Source of the DNA: Candidatus Wallbacteria bacterium
GTDB lineage: Bacteria > Muiribacteriota > JAQTZZ01
NCBI GenBank assembly: GCA_028687545.1
Contig: JAQTZZ010000006.1
Location: 62,001 to 126,000, forward strand
Direction: 5' to 3'
Length of the DNA stretch: 64,000 nt
In this document: positions 63,534 through 64,000 of the stretch, in pieces
How the letters are laid out: each line of letters begins with the position of its first letter
Numbering within the stretch: the first letter of the stretch is position 1
Made by a program: the position numbers and the translations under genes
The notes under the pieces: model-generated
The model's input: only the letters and a program-made list of their open reading frames with translations
What the model was told of the DNA's origin: nothing
The model's database searches: none

Positions 63534-64000
63534 ACTGATTAAAAATCTCCGCCAGCGGCAGAAGCTTCTGGCAGGGCTGTCACTTGAGAAAATTGCCGGA
63601 GTCCTGGAAAAACTCTCCGCTCATTTCGCCAAAAAATCAGTGCGGAAAGAGCTTCTGAAAAAACTGCCCGGGATCACAGGATTTTCCGTTGAAATGTGCG
63701 AAGCAGGGCTGCAGGTTCTCTCTGAAATTCTGTCCAGAGAGATGATTTTAGCCCGTGTCAATGGTGAATTCGGCAATCTCCGCCTGCTGGATGAATTCGT
63801 CAGAACAGGAGCCACCGGACTACTGCAAAAAGCCAGGCCGCTGGGAGTGATTCTGCATATCGCGCCTGGCAATGTTTTCCTTGGGATCGCTGACAGTATC
63901 GTAATGGCTCTGATCACAAAAAACGCTTCGCTGATCAAGCTTTCTTCGCGAGATACTTTTTTTCCCCGCTATTTTGCAGCTGCTTTGAAATCAGTCGACG
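63526..64000 (+). CDS. luxC: LuxC-family acyl-CoA/acyl-ACP reductase, partial
   Basis: First ~158 residues; the gene continues beyond the window. ARPLGVILHIAPGNVFLGIA and ITKNASLIKLSSRDTFFP are the LuxC/aldehyde dehydrogenase-like NAD(P)-binding features. Starts with ATG overlapping the luxE stop. With LuxE it would reduce an activated fatty acid to an aldehyde. No luxAB is present in the window. Confidence 0.85.
   Translation, partial: MPELIKNLRQRQKLLAGLSLEKIAGVLEKLSAHFAKKSVRKELLKKLPGITGFSVEMCEAGLQVLSEILSREMILARVNGEFGNLRLLDEFVRTGATGLLQKARPLGVILHIAPGNVFLGIADSIVMALITKNASLIKLSSRDTFFPRYFAAALKSVD

Overview
The window looks like chromosomal DNA of a flagellated, diderm (outer-membrane) bacterium outside the well-known model phyla. 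A flagellar export operon and a sigma-28 factor show motility. A C-terminal Phe beta-barrel protein, a FecR-domain protein and a lipoprotein candidate point to an outer membrane. Several neighbourhoods are arranged as in Firmicutes and related deep lineages: rplU-prp-rpmA, dciA-remB-gyrB-gyrA, yqeK, and an LCP-family protein. This mosaic would fit an uncultured candidate phylum such as Wallbacteria or Riflebacteria. That placement is an inference from gene content only, and no rRNA gene is present to test it.

Layout. 1-10 kb (+): the end of a probable prepilin gene, a membrane GAF/adenylate cyclase, then fliO-fliP-fliQ-fliR-flhB-flhA-flhG-flhF, mostly joined by 4-bp stop/start overlaps. 10-24 kb (-): a knotted transcarbamylase-like enzyme, an L,D-transpeptidase, a YhaO/YhaN-like nuclease-ATPase pair, a five-gene Yej-type peptide ABC transporter, trmL and an ornithine-racemase-like gene. 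23.8-24.7 kb: five tRNA genes (four Ser isoacceptors and one Arg) separated by palindromic repeats. 24.9-26.8 kb (+): a HEAT-repeat protein. 26.8-42.1 kb (-): xerD, tgt, LCP, yqeK, obgE, nadD, rpmA, prp, rplU, a second HEAT protein, ftsB, gyrA, gyrB, remB, dciA, a cluster of miniature inverted-repeat elements, a KTSC protein, a metallo-beta-lactamase-fold hydrolase and hpt. 42.2-50.8 kb (+): maf, a minor-pilin cluster, a tRNA-Val (on -), a HerA-type ATPase fused to a long TPR array, and a PepSY-like protein. 50.8-54.5 kb (-): an overlapping pcm-FecR-helical protein-outer-membrane barrel operon. 54.6-64 kb (+): an unknown protein, fliA, fapA, a NAGPA-type phosphodiester glycosidase, an AAA/DUF4143 ATPase, then a GNAT-LuxE-LuxC set cut by the window end.

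The flagellar genes form one functional unit: export gate, FlhF/FlhG placement proteins, and sigma-28 with FapA 46 kb away. The rplU to tgt block is a translation/ribosome-assembly unit. The gyrase block is a replication unit.

The most unusual observations are: (1) an in-frame palindromic element in the 5' end of flhB with a duplicated start; (2) a Prp protease gene beside an L27 that lacks the Prp-cleaved extension, while FlhB carries a Prp-like site; (3) a Glu-to-Gly change at the catalytic TOPRIM glutamate of GyrB; (4) the HerA-TPR fusion; (5) several families of small palindromic repeats; (6) the pcm-FecR-barrel and GNAT-LuxE-LuxC gene sets, which have no obvious described function.
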